From Ruegeria sp. PrR005 (GTDB lineage Bacteria; Pseudomonadota; Alphaproteobacteria; Rhodobacterales; Rhodobacteraceae): a stretch of DNA of 43,756 nt. The stretch is taken from assembly GCF_010500245.1 (NCBI RefSeq), contig NZ_JAAGOX010000017.1, forward strand, positions 1 through 43,756, in the 5' to 3' direction. Each line of letters starts with the position of its first letter. Within the stretch, counting starts at the first letter, position 1. The position numbers and the translations under genes were made by a program. The notes beneath the pieces are model-generated. The model had not been told where the DNA came from and did no database searches. It worked only from the letters and a program-made list of their open reading frames with translations. Below are positions 19,157 through 27,504 of the stretch, piece after piece.

Positions 19157-19174
19157 CCCATTAGCTCACCGGCA

Positions 19175-19485
19175 AGGCCAATACCCATGCCTTGGAGCCG
19201 TTGACGCGGGAGCACGCAGAAACCCATCGGGGCGCGCGGAGACGAAATATCGGGCCGCACAAGAAAGCCGGATATACGGGTACTGTCAAAGATTTTTCGC
19301 ACTTTCGTTTTTCACGCGACGACGGCTCCTTGGGTTTGATCCGCAAATAGCGGGGTCATATTCACGTACTTGCGGGTGGACCATTGGGTTCCCGCGATAT
19401 GACGCAAGCGAGCGGCGGCCAGGTTCAGGCAGTTGCAATCAGGTGGGGTCCATATTTGTCCACAAGTGACACTTTTCCCGTTGGT
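19175..19485. other. non-coding IS-derived stretch
   Basis: 311 bp between the IS1111-type element and the XRE-cupin regulator. I see no gene. It looks like IS-flank debris and ends in a motif that occurs again at 34252-34291. Confidence 0.45.
19432..19472 (+). repeat. dispersed repeat copy 1 (possible IS end)
   Basis: GTTGCAATCAGGTGGGGTCC then ATATTTGTCCACAAGTGACA. It shares about 33 of 40 bases with 34252-34291 in the same orientation. Both copies sit at the 3' side of a minus-strand regulator gene. Probably a solo IS end, but the family was not identified. Confidence 0.55.
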
Positions 19486-20088
19486 TCACGTCGGCTTCCA
19501 ACACACACCCAAAACCATTGCATCCTGATCTCCGACCGAGACATATGCATGGCCGATACCGCTGTCGAAATAGATGCTGTCGCCTTGCCTGAGGGTGATC
19601 GTATCTCGCCCCTTGAGGAAAACGGTGACCTCTCCTGCGAGCACATAGATGAACTCTTCGCCAGGGTGAGAGATGAAGTCTTCGAAGGCCGCGAAACTAT
19701 GCGCCTTGATTCGCCCGACCATGGGCACCATGTGCTTGCCGCTCACGTCTGACGCCAGCATGTCATAGTCGTATGTGGCGGAACGATGGATCGGTGCTTC
19801 GCCCGCGCGTGTGACCGTGATTGTCCCATGCGCGAAACCTTCCGCCTCGGCATCGAACAACTCGCCCACGTCCAGCCCGAGCCCTTGGGCAAGCCGCATG
19901 AAGCGATCATAAGTCAATGAAATCTCGCCACGTTCCATCTTGGAAATCGTTGAAATTGCAAGGCCGGTTCGATCGGACAGTTCTTTCAAGGTCCATTTCC
20001 GTGTCTTCCTGATTTGCCGGACACGGGCCCCTAGGCTGGTTTCGGTCGCGGTGGGACTGGGCTTGAGATCGTTCAGAATTTTCTGCAT
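19486..20088 (-). CDS. XRE-family regulator with cupin sensor domain
   Basis: 200 residues: an N-terminal XRE helix-turn-helix (LGARVRQIRKTRKWTLKELS, TGLAISTISKMERG, residues 19-55) and a C-terminal cupin barrel (HPGEEFIYVLAGEVTVFL, residues 141-158; GDSIYFDSGIGHAYV after it). This PuuR/SutR-like layout usually senses a small metabolite. It is transcribed divergently from the DauA-like/TRAP operon. Two identical-type palindromes lie at its 5' end (20090-20130), so autoregulation and control of the operon are likely. Its stop codon sits 14 bp from the dispersed repeat, so the 3' tail may have been altered by an insertion. Confidence 0.88.
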   Translation of the reverse strand: MQKILNDLKPSPTATETSLGARVRQIRKTRKWTLKELSDRTGLAISTISKMERGEISLTYDRFMRLAQGLGLDVGELFDAEAEGFAHGTITVTRAGEAPIHRSATYDYDMLASDVSGKHMVPMVGRIKAHSFAAFEDFISHPGEEFIYVLAGEVTVFLKGRDTITLRQGDSIYFDSGIGHAYVSVGDQDAMVLGVCWKPT

Positions 20089-20089
20089 T

Positions 20090-20130
20090 TTTTCCTATTG
20101 GAAAATTTCCGTTGTTTTCCGATTGGAAAA
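20090..20130. promoter_or_regulatory. tandem palindromic operators for the XRE-cupin regulator
   Basis: TTTTCCTATTGGAAAA (20090-20105) and TTTTCCGATTGGAAAA (20115-20130) are both TTTTCC-N4-GGAAAA with 25-bp centre spacing. They begin 2 bp before the regulator start and lie in the divergent gap of the catabolic operon. Two near-identical dyads at an XRE gene strongly suggest its own binding sites. Confidence 0.75.
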
Positions 20131-20187
20131 TATTGTAGCGTCTTGCTACCGAAATTGAAAATGAAACCGACCCTGGGACTGTGAAGC

Positions 20188-21330
20188 GTGCCGAATTCGT
20201 CATCAGATTGCGATTTTGCCGTCATTGGCGCGGGCATCGCCGGGGCCTCGGTCGCGGCGGAACTCGCTGCATCGGGGCGGGTCGTTCTTATCGAACAGGA
20301 AAGCCAGCCGGGCTACCATACGACCGGCCGATCCGCAGCGGTCTACGCGCCCATCTATGGTCCGCAGCCGATCCGCGCGCTGACGCGGGCTTCGCTGGAG
20401 TTTTTCCAGAACCCGCCGGAGGGGTTCACCGACCGGGAGCTTCTCAAGCCGATCGCCGCGGCCTTTGTGGCGCGCGAGGATCAGAAGGACAGTCTCGAAG
20501 CAATGCAGCACGAACTGGTCGATGCATCCACCGTCACGCGCATCGACGCCGAGGACCTTCAAGCCCGTCTTCCGCTTTTGCGCGACGGTTATGCTGCAGG
20601 GGCCTTGTGGGACAACGGAACCTCAGAGATAGACGTGGCCGCATTGCATCAGGGCTACCTGCGGCGCTTCAAGGCCAGCGGAGGCACCTTGCTGACCCGT
20701 GCTCCGGTCACTGCGCTTGGGAAAACCGGGGACGGCTGGAAGATCCAGACCGGGAGCTCCGAAGTAACGGCGCGTGTCGTCATCAATGCCGCCGGGGCAT
20801 GGGCCGACGAAGTGGGCAGGCTGGCCGGGGCCGAGCGTATCGGCCTTGTCCCCAAACGTCGCTCGGCCTTGATGATCGCGGCACCCCAAGGGTGCGACGT
20901 GCATGGATTGCCCCTTGTGGTTGATGTCGACGAGCAGTTCTACCTGAAACCGGACGCAGGCAAACTTCTGGTTTCGCCTGCAAATGAAGACCCCGAACCG
21001 CCTTGCGATGTGCAGCCTGACGAGATGGATATCGCGATCTGCGTCGACCGGATCGAACGCGCCTTTGACATCTCGGTGCGACGGATCGAGAACTCCTGGG
21101 CCGGTTTGCGCAGCTTCGTAGCGGACAAATGCCCGGTCGTCGGTTTTTCGCGCCAGGTCGACGGCTTCTATTGGCTGGCCGGACAGGGCGGATATGGGAT
21201 CCAGTCTGCTCCGGCGCTTGCACAACTGGCCGCGGCCGAGGTGACGGGTCGAGGCATCCCCGGACACATTCAAGCTGAAAACCTGAAACCGAATGACATC
21301 CGGCCCGGGCGCAAAGGGATCGGAGCATGA
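20188..21330 (+). CDS. DauA-like FAD-dependent D-amino acid dehydrogenase
   Basis: 380 residues with a GTG start (20188); the ATG at 20161 in this frame runs into a stop. DAO fold with DFAVIGAGIAGASVAAELA, then GYHTTGRSAAVY and the C-terminal GLRSF and GQGGYGIQSAP. It resembles Pseudomonas aeruginosa D-arginine dehydrogenase throughout (DALHQGYLR-like, PKRRSA, FYLKPDAG, WAGLRSFVAD). The substrate-carboxylate residues appear kept (Tyr252, Arg308). By recalled alignment, however, Glu87 (basic side-chain recognition) is Ala91 and His48 is Val52, so D-Arg/D-Lys preference is unlikely. Expected reaction: D-amino acid to 2-imino acid with electrons to a quinone; the imine would be the substrate of the RidA protein in the same operon. 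The stop overlaps the TRAP permease start (ATGA). Confidence 0.85.
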   Translation: MPNSSSDCDFAVIGAGIAGASVAAELAASGRVVLIEQESQPGYHTTGRSAAVYAPIYGPQPIRALTRASLEFFQNPPEGFTDRELLKPIAAAFVAREDQKDSLEAMQHELVDASTVTRIDAEDLQARLPLLRDGYAAGALWDNGTSEIDVAALHQGYLRRFKASGGTLLTRAPVTALGKTGDGWKIQTGSSEVTARVVINAAGAWADEVGRLAGAERIGLVPKRRSALMIAAPQGCDVHGLPLVVDVDEQFYLKPDAGKLLVSPANEDPEPPCDVQPDEMDIAICVDRIERAFDISVRRIENSWAGLRSFVADKCPVVGFSRQVDGFYWLAGQGGYGIQSAPALAQLAAAEVTGRGIPGHIQAENLKPNDIRPGRKGIGA

Positions 21331-22610
21331 TCTGGCTGGCTCCGATACTGCTCGCGGTCCTGCTCGCATCGGGATTGGGTCTGGCCTATGTGGTCGGGGC
21401 CACGGCGGTCGTCTCGTTCCTGATGACCGAAAACGCCCGCTACCTTGCCATTCTGCCGCAAAAGGTCTTCTCGCAGATCAGCGTTTTCGCATTGTTGTCG
21501 ATGCCACTTTTCATCCTTGCAGGCGAGTTGATGAACCGGGGCGGCGTGACCAAGGCGCTGATCGATGTTTCCATGGCCATGGTCGGGCGCATTCGCGGGG
21601 GACTGGGGCATGTAAACATCATGACCTCCGTGTTCTTTGCCGGGATCAGCGGTTCGGCGGTTGCCGACGCCGCCTCGCTGTCGAACACCCTTGTGCCCGC
21701 AATGGAACAACGCGGCTATACACGCCTCTATGCCGGGGCGATCACCGCGGCCTCTTCGATCATTGGCCCGATCGTTCCCCCGTCGATCATCCTGATCTTC
21801 TATGGCGCGATCATGCAGACCTCGGTGGCCGCCCTTTTCGTGGCCGGCATCCTTCCCGGCCTTTTGCTTGCCTGCGCTCTGTTTGCCCTCAACGGGTACT
21901 ACGCGGTGCGCGACGACCATCCCCGTATCGAAAAGGGAGAGGCGCCGCCGATCCTGCCTGCAATCGCCCGGGCCTTGCCTGCGCTCTTGCTGCCCCTGAT
22001 CATCGTGGGCGGGATCGTTCTGGGCTGGATGACGCCGACAGAGGCCGCCGCCGTCGCCGTCATCGTCGCTGCCCTGGCCGCCATCTTCTACGAGGGGCTG
22101 AAACTCGAGGACGTGGTCGAAAGTCTCCGCCGCACCGCGATGCTGACGGGCTCCATTTTTGTGGTTCTGTGCGCCATCGCCGCTTTTGGCCATCTGGCAT
22201 CGCTGGAAAAGGTGCCGCAGGCGATCTCGGCCCTGATCACCGATCTGGGACTGGGACCTGTCGGCTTCATGCTGGCGATGAATCTGCTCTTCATCTTGGC
22301 GGGCATGTTTCTGGACATCCCCATGGCGCTGGCCCTGCTGGTTCCACTTGTAGCGCCGGTCGCCTTGGCCAACGGGGCAGACCCCGTGCATCTGGGCATC
22401 GTGATCTGCTTCAACCTGACCATTGGCCTGGTGTCGCCACCGATGGGCGGCTGCCTGCTGATCGTCTCGACGGTCACGGGGCTGAACTACTGGACCCTGG
22501 CCCGCGCTGTCATCCCGTTCGTGCTGGTCGAAATTCTGGTGCTGGGGGTGTTGGTCTTCGTCCCCGAGATCAGCCTCTACCTGCCGCGCGCGTTTGGATT
22601 GTGGAACTGA
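21327..22610 (+). CDS. dctM: TRAP transporter large permease (DctM-type)
   Basis: 427 residues, polytopic. The sequence has the DctM hallmarks FFAGISGSAVADAASL (about residues 110-125) and GAITAASSIIGPIVPPSI (about 139-156), and ends in the usual LYLPRAFGL region. It is translationally coupled to the DauA-like gene (4-bp overlap). It exchanges substrate with Na+ together with the DctQ and DctP subunits. Here it precedes the binding protein and small subunit, whereas most TRAP operons run P-Q-M. Confidence 0.92.
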   Translation: MIWLAPILLAVLLASGLGLAYVVGATAVVSFLMTENARYLAILPQKVFSQISVFALLSMPLFILAGELMNRGGVTKALIDVSMAMVGRIRGGLGHVNIMTSVFFAGISGSAVADAASLSNTLVPAMEQRGYTRLYAGAITAASSIIGPIVPPSIILIFYGAIMQTSVAALFVAGILPGLLLACALFALNGYYAVRDDHPRIEKGEAPPILPAIARALPALLLPLIIVGGIVLGWMTPTEAAAVAVIVAALAAIFYEGLKLEDVVESLRRTAMLTGSIFVVLCAIAAFGHLASLEKVPQAISALITDLGLGPVGFMLAMNLLFILAGMFLDIPMALALLVPLVAPVALANGADPVHLGIVICFNLTIGLVSPPMGGCLLIVSTVTGLNYWTLARAVIPFVLVEILVLGVLVFVPEISLYLPRAFGLWN

Positions 22611-22654
22611 AAACAAATTCCCCGAAAGCAGGGGGAAAAAGAGGAGGAACTAGA

Positions 22655-23629
22655 ATGTCGTTCATGAAACTTGTGGGGCCCGCCTGCCTCACGCTGACCC
22701 TGGCAATCGCCGGCCCCGTTTCCGCAGAGATCAAAATCGCGCTCGATTCAGCCAAGGACCTGGAAAACTCCGGATCCTATGTCTGGGCGAATGCGTTCTC
22801 GGAATACCTCAATGCCAATGGTATGGAAGCCGTGGAATATGAGCGCGGTGCGCTTGGTGGCGAGGCCGAGAAGATGGACCAGGTGCAGCAAGGGCTGCTC
22901 GAAGTGTCCCTGTCCGACACCAAGGGCGTCGGCGCCCTGGACGGGCACCTCATTCCGACCACGCTGCCCTATCTCTTCCCGGATTGGGAAAGCCTCGATC
23001 GCGGTCTTGCCAACGGCATGATGGACAAGATCAACGCAGGTACAGTTCCGCAAGGCGTGCGCGTCATCGGCATGGCCGCGCTGGGGTCTGCCGCCGGGAT
23101 CTTCAACACCAAACACCCTGTAGAAAAGGCGGCTGATCTCGCCGATCTGCGGATGCGGGCTCTGGATGAAAACCAGATCGGCGTCTACAAGCTCTGGGGC
23201 ACCAACGGCACCATCGTGGCATGGGACGAAGTGCCCAACGCTCTTCAGACCGGCATCGCGGATGGCTACATCAACCCGCCGATGGTTCCGATCATGTTCG
23301 GGCATACCGGGTTCATCAAGTATTTCACCAACGCCAAGGTCGGATTGGGAAGCCGCACCATCATCGTGTCCGAGGACTGGTACCAGGGGCTGTCCGCCGA
23401 ACAGCAGGCGATCGTGATGGACGCTGCCAAGGCCGCCACCGAGGCCAACCGTGCGTGGCTCGCGACCCGGTCGGCCGAGATGGACAAGCTGCGCGAAGCC
23501 GGCATCGAGGTGACCGAACTGACCCCTGAAGCCTGGACCGAATTCAAGGCACTGAGCGCGCCCCTGCACAACATGGTGCCCCTGCCCGAAGGCGCGTTGG
23601 CCGCCTGGCAGGCTGCGATCGGAGAATAA
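22655..23629 (+). CDS. dctP: TRAP transporter substrate-binding protein (DctP-type)
   Basis: 324 residues from ATG 22655 with GAGGAGGAA 5-10 bp upstream. A signal peptide (residues 1-24, ending SAE) precedes a DctP fold. ADLADLRMRALDENQIGVYK (about 155-175) carries the conserved Arg region that binds the substrate carboxylate in this family. A carboxylate-bearing ligand is therefore expected, which fits an amino acid or acyl-amino acid. It follows the large permease after 44 bp and precedes the small permease by 4 bp. Confidence 0.9.
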   Translation: MSFMKLVGPACLTLTLAIAGPVSAEIKIALDSAKDLENSGSYVWANAFSEYLNANGMEAVEYERGALGGEAEKMDQVQQGLLEVSLSDTKGVGALDGHLIPTTLPYLFPDWESLDRGLANGMMDKINAGTVPQGVRVIGMAALGSAAGIFNTKHPVEKAADLADLRMRALDENQIGVYKLWGTNGTIVAWDEVPNALQTGIADGYINPPMVPIMFGHTGFIKYFTNAKVGLGSRTIIVSEDWYQGLSAEQQAIVMDAAKAATEANRAWLATRSAEMDKLREAGIEVTELTPEAWTEFKALSAPLHNMVPLPEGALAAWQAAIGE

Positions 23630-23633
23630 TACG

Positions 23634-24155
23634 ATGCGTGCGGCGATTTCCTGGCTTGATCGCATTTCGGCATTCCTGAACCGCGTTGCGCTTTGGGGGG
23701 CGGTGCTGGCGGTGGCTTCGCTGGTGCTGATCGCGGGATGGCAGGCCGCCGCGCGCTATCTTCTCGATCAACCGCCGGCCTGGACAGAGGAGCTTGCACG
23801 CTACCTCATGGTCTGGGCCGGATTGCTCGGCGCATCCTGTGCCTTCCGGTTCCAGGTCGATCCGTCGCTGTTTCCCGCCGCGCGAGAGCGTACTGACGGG
23901 GTGGGCCGCGTCTATGCGGTGGTGCGTGCGATCGGCGCGTTCATCTTTGTCGCGCCGATCCTTTGGTACAGCCTCTACGGGCTGAACGGAAAGATTGCCT
24001 CGGGGTATATCGCTCGGAACGCGCGGGTCACGGCGGAAACCCTCGACTTACCGATGTCCGTTTTCGCAATGGCCATTCCAATCGGCTTTGGCCTGATCAT
24101 GCTTCACTTGCTGGCAAATCTGTCGACAGCACTGATGCAGCCGAAAGAGACATGA
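23634..24155 (+). CDS. dctQ: TRAP transporter small permease (DctQ-type)
   Basis: 173 residues with four predicted membrane helices (about 18-38, 54-70, 96-116, 135-157) and the DctQ motif WTEELARYLMVWAGLLGAS. It starts 4 bp after the DctP stop and ends one base before the first M81 gene, so it belongs to the same transcript. It completes a three-component importer. Confidence 0.9.
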   Translation: MRAAISWLDRISAFLNRVALWGAVLAVASLVLIAGWQAAARYLLDQPPAWTEELARYLMVWAGLLGASCAFRFQVDPSLFPAARERTDGVGRVYAVVRAIGAFIFVAPILWYSLYGLNGKIASGYIARNARVTAETLDLPMSVFAMAIPIGFGLIMLHLLANLSTALMQPKET

Positions 24156-24156
24156 C

Positions 24157-25605
24157 ATGAAGCTGATGATTGCGGCGCTGACCACGGAAACCAACAGTTT
24201 CTCGCCGATCCCGACCGGACGTCTTGCCTTCGAAGCACAGCTTCTAACGCGCGAAGGAAGCAAGGTAGAGCCGCGCATGCACAATGTGTCGCTGCATGTC
24301 TGGCGCCGTATGGCGCAGGAACGGGGCTGGGAGGTCGCCGAAAGCCTGACCGCGGCGGCACAGCCCGCGGGGCTGACGACCCGCGCCGTCTATGAAGAAT
24401 TTCGCGATGAGATCCTGCGCGACCTCGAAGCGCAAAGTCCGGACATCTTCCTGATCAACATGCACGGGGCGATGATGGCCGAGGGCTATGACGATTGCGA
24501 AGGTGACATGATGCAGCGCGCGCGGGCCATCATGGGCAGAGACAAGGTGATCGGGCTCGAGCTCGATCCCCACAATCACCTGACCCGGGCCATGCTCGAC
24601 AACGCGACCCTGATCGTCAACTACAAGGAATATCCCCATATCGACCCGGCGGACCGCGCGGTCGAGCTGTTCAACATGGCTGCTGACGCCGCCGAAGGAA
24701 AGACCCGCCCAGTGATGCGCGCGCATGACTGTCGAATGCTGACCATCATCCGCACCCTGACGGAACCGGGCAAATCCTATGTGCAGGCGATGAAAGACGC
24801 CGAGGGTAAGGATGGCATCCTGTCGGTTTCGCTCACGCACGGATTTCCCTGGGGGGACGTGGCCGATGTCGGGTCCAAGACACTGGTGATCGCCGACGGT
24901 GATGCGGACAAGGCGGCAAGTGTCGCCGAAGAATTCGCCGCTCGGCTTTGGGATATCCGCGATGGTCTGCGTCTGGACTACCCGGATTTTTCCACCGCGC
25001 TCGACATGGCCGAAGCAGCCAACGAGTTTCCAGTCACATTGGCGGACATGGGTGACAATGCAGGGGGCGGCGCACCCTCGGATTCCACCTACTTTCTAAA
25101 GGAAATCCTGAGGCGCGGGACAAAGGATGTTGGCCTCGCACAATTCTGGGATCCCGTGCTTGTAGCCATGTGCCAGGACGCGGGCGTCGGCGCCCAAATG
25201 CGGGTTCGGATCGGTGGCAAGATATGCGCCGAGTCGGGCGAGGCGATAGATCTCGACGTTACCGTGCGCGGCATTCGCGAGGACATGTTTCAGACGGTAA
25301 ATGAAATGTCGATGTCGATGGGCACGGGCGTTTGGCTGGAGGCCGATGGTGTTCACCTAATCCTGTCGTCCAAGCGCGGGCAGTGTTATTCGCCATCGGT
25401 CTTCTCCGATCTCGGGTTGGATATCGGGCGCCTGCGGATCATGGTCCCGAAGTCCACGAACCATTTCTACCAGAATTTCGACCGCGTCAGCGCGCAGGTA
25501 ATCCATGTCGGATCGCCCGGTGCGGTTACGCCGGACATCCCGAATATTCCTTTCACCAAGCGCAACGGAAACTTCTGGCCCAGGGTCGAGAACCCCTTCG
25601 CCTGA
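24157..25605 (+). CDS. M81-family metallopeptidase (MlrC-like), copy 1
   Basis: 482 residues, full length for M81 (N-terminal DUF1485-type domain, C-terminal MlrC domain). Putative zinc ligands are Glu11 (TETNSF), His103 (NMHGAMMAEGYDDCEGD) and the His residues of LDPHNHLT (139/141). MlrC hydrolyses the linear tetrapeptide from microcystin degradation, but most family members are uncharacterised amidohydrolases. In this operon it would cleave an amide bond of the imported compound in the cytoplasm; no signal peptide is seen. Start ATG is one base after the DctQ stop. It is about 70% identical by eye to the next gene. Confidence 0.87.
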   Translation: MKLMIAALTTETNSFSPIPTGRLAFEAQLLTREGSKVEPRMHNVSLHVWRRMAQERGWEVAESLTAAAQPAGLTTRAVYEEFRDEILRDLEAQSPDIFLINMHGAMMAEGYDDCEGDMMQRARAIMGRDKVIGLELDPHNHLTRAMLDNATLIVNYKEYPHIDPADRAVELFNMAADAAEGKTRPVMRAHDCRMLTIIRTLTEPGKSYVQAMKDAEGKDGILSVSLTHGFPWGDVADVGSKTLVIADGDADKAASVAEEFAARLWDIRDGLRLDYPDFSTALDMAEAANEFPVTLADMGDNAGGGAPSDSTYFLKEILRRGTKDVGLAQFWDPVLVAMCQDAGVGAQMRVRIGGKICAESGEAIDLDVTVRGIREDMFQTVNEMSMSMGTGVWLEADGVHLILSSKRGQCYSPSVFSDLGLDIGRLRIMVPKSTNHFYQNFDRVSAQVIHVGSPGAVTPDIPNIPFTKRNGNFWPRVENPFA

Positions 25606-25636
25606 TCGCCTAGCATAAGACCGAGGACTGACTGCC

Positions 25637-27085
25637 GTGAAACTGCTTATTGCCTGCCTTGCAACCGAAACCAATACGTTTTCACCGATGCCTACTGGCC
25701 GGCTCGCTTTCGAGGCCGGCATGGTCTCCCGTGAGGCGACGCGCCAGCCTGCCATGTTGTTCAGCGCGCCCCTGCACGAATGGCGGCGTATGGCAGAGGA
25801 AAAAGGCTGGGAGGTCATCGAAAGCCTGACTGCTGCTGCGCAGCCGGCGGGCCCGACTGTGCGCGCGGTCTACGAAGGTTTCCGCGACGAGATCCTCGCC
25901 GATATTGAACGGTCTCAACCCGATGTCCTGTTGATGTCGATGCACGGCGCCATGGTCGCCGACGGCTATGACGATTGCGAAGGAGACATGATGGCGCGTG
26001 CCCGCGCGGTCATGGGGCCGGACAAGGTGATCGGGCTGGAGCTTGACCCGCACAACCATCTCACCCAGACGATGCTGGACAACGCGACGTTGATCATCAA
26101 CTTCAAGGAATACCCGCATGTCGATGCGCCCGAGCGCGCGCGCGAGCTGTTCGTGATGGCCGCCGACGCCGCCGAGGGCAAGACCAAGCCGGTGATGCGG
26201 GCGCAGGACTGCCGGATGCTGACGATCATCGAGACCATGAAAGAGCCTTCCAAGACCTATGTGCAGGCCATGAAGGACGCCGAGGGCAAGGATGGTATCC
26301 TGTCGGTATCGCTCACCCATGGCTTCCCCTGGGCCGATGTCGCCGACGTGGGTGCGAGGACGCTGGTGATCGCAGATGGAGATGCAGACAAGGCCGCGCG
26401 CGTGGCCAAGGAGTTTGCGGACAAGCTTTGGAATATCCGCGATGGGTTGCGGATGGACTACCCCGATATCTCCGAGGCGCTGGACATCGTTGCCGCCTCG
26501 AACCATGGCCCGATCGCGCTTGCGGACATGGGGGACAATGCCGGCGGCGGCGCGCCTGCGGATTCTACCTTCTTCCTGCAAGAGATCCTCAGGCGCGGGA
26601 TGAAGGATATTGCCCATGGCATCTTCTGGGACCCGGTGCTGGTGACCATGTGCCAGGATGCCGGTGTCGGCGCGCGGATGCGGGTGCGACTGGGCGGCAA
26701 GATCTGCAAGGAATCCGGCGAGGCGGTGGATCTGGATGTGACCGTCCGTGCCATCCGCGAGAACATGACACAGAAGCTGGGTGAGACAGATATGCCCATG
26801 GGCACCGGCGTCTGGCTCGACGCTGACGGGGTGCACCTGGTCGTGTCCTCGCTGCGAACGCAGAATTTCTCGCCCTCGGTCTATACCGATCTGGGCATCG
26901 ACATCACCCAGATGCGCGCCCTGATCCCGAAATCGACCAACCATTTCTACCAGAATTTCGAGCGGATCAGCCCGCAGGTGGTCCATGTGCGCACCCCCGG
27001 CACCGTGACACCCGACATGACCATCATTCCTTTTACAAAGCGCGATGGAAACTTCTGGCCCAAGGTCGAAAACCCGTTCAACTGA
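25637..27085 (+). CDS. M81-family metallopeptidase (MlrC-like), copy 2
   Basis: 482 residues with a GTG start, 31 bp after copy 1. Same length and same putative metal residues (TETNTF, SMHGAMVADGYDD, LDPHNHLT). Conserved blocks such as MKDAEGKDGILSVSLTHGFP are identical in both copies, while the stretch around residues 25-45 and the C-terminal substrate region (EISPQ-like) differ. This indicates tandem duplication with partial specialisation. It could act on a related amide, or the pair could form a heteromer. It is followed after 11 bp by ridA. Confidence 0.87.
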   Translation: MKLLIACLATETNTFSPMPTGRLAFEAGMVSREATRQPAMLFSAPLHEWRRMAEEKGWEVIESLTAAAQPAGPTVRAVYEGFRDEILADIERSQPDVLLMSMHGAMVADGYDDCEGDMMARARAVMGPDKVIGLELDPHNHLTQTMLDNATLIINFKEYPHVDAPERARELFVMAADAAEGKTKPVMRAQDCRMLTIIETMKEPSKTYVQAMKDAEGKDGILSVSLTHGFPWADVADVGARTLVIADGDADKAARVAKEFADKLWNIRDGLRMDYPDISEALDIVAASNHGPIALADMGDNAGGGAPADSTFFLQEILRRGMKDIAHGIFWDPVLVTMCQDAGVGARMRVRLGGKICKESGEAVDLDVTVRAIRENMTQKLGETDMPMGTGVWLDADGVHLVVSSLRTQNFSPSVYTDLGIDITQMRALIPKSTNHFYQNFERISPQVVHVRTPGTVTPDMTIIPFTKRDGNFWPKVENPFN

Positions 27086-27096
27086 AGGATCAAGCA

Positions 27097-27501
27097 ATGA
27101 CAGTTCACCGCATCGGTCTCCCCCCCGTCCTGCCGAACGGAGCCAAGGTTCCACTGGTTCCGGCAACCCGCGTCGGAAACCTGATCTTCTGCTCGGGTGC
27201 GCTTGGCGTGGATGCCAGTTTCAAACTTGTCGATGGCGGCGTCGGGGCGCAGACCCGTCAGGCAATCACCAACCTCAAAGCCGTTCTGGCCGAGGCAGGA
27301 GCGACGCTTGCCGATGTTGCCAAGACAACCGTCTGGCTGACCGATCTGGCCAATTTCGCCGAGTTTAACGCCGCCTACAGCGCGGAATTTGGCGATACCT
27401 TCCCCGCACGTTCAACAGTTACTTCTACCCTGGCTATCCCCGGTGCGTTGGTCGAGATCGAAGCTGTCGCAGCGATCCCAGAGACTGACAAGAAAAGCTG
27501 A
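27097..27501 (+). CDS. RidA-family enamine/imine deaminase
   Basis: 134 residues, typical Rid length. Arg105 in FPARSTV is the catalytic-site arginine that binds the 2-imino acid carboxylate, and the fold motif NLKAVLAEAGATLADVAKTT is intact. AAGGA precedes the start. RidA proteins hydrolyse reactive 2-imino acids to 2-oxo acids. Their pairing with FAD-dependent D-amino acid dehydrogenases is biochemically well supported, which supports the DauA-like assignment in this operon. Confidence 0.9.
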   Translation: MTVHRIGLPPVLPNGAKVPLVPATRVGNLIFCSGALGVDASFKLVDGGVGAQTRQAITNLKAVLAEAGATLADVAKTTVWLTDLANFAEFNAAYSAEFGDTFPARSTVTSTLAIPGALVEIEAVAAIPETDKKS

Positions 27502-27504
27502 CCC

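Larger units (their letters stand above)
18122..19158 (-). mobile_element. IS1111/IS110-type element, internal deletion derivative
   Basis: The element is delimited by a perfect 15-bp inverted repeat (18124-18138 and 19142-19156), the subterminal repeat style of the IS1111 group. Its transposase gene on the minus strand has a short upstream arm (about 50 bp) and a long downstream non-coding arm (about 230 bp), again as in IS1111 elements, where the guide RNA lies downstream. With the roughly 100 codons missing from the transposase restored, the element would be near 1.35 kb, the normal size. True ends should lie a few bases outside the repeats; the boundaries given are estimates. Confidence 0.75.

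Noticed and set aside
22621-22640. Single long frame spanning TRAP permease and binding protein as a fusion
   Set aside because: The binding protein has its own strong ribosome site and signal peptide at 22655; the upstream part of that frame is a shadow of the permease gene.
25682-27166. Open frame of 494 codons on the minus strand
   Set aside because: Shadow of the second M81 gene; no family resemblance.
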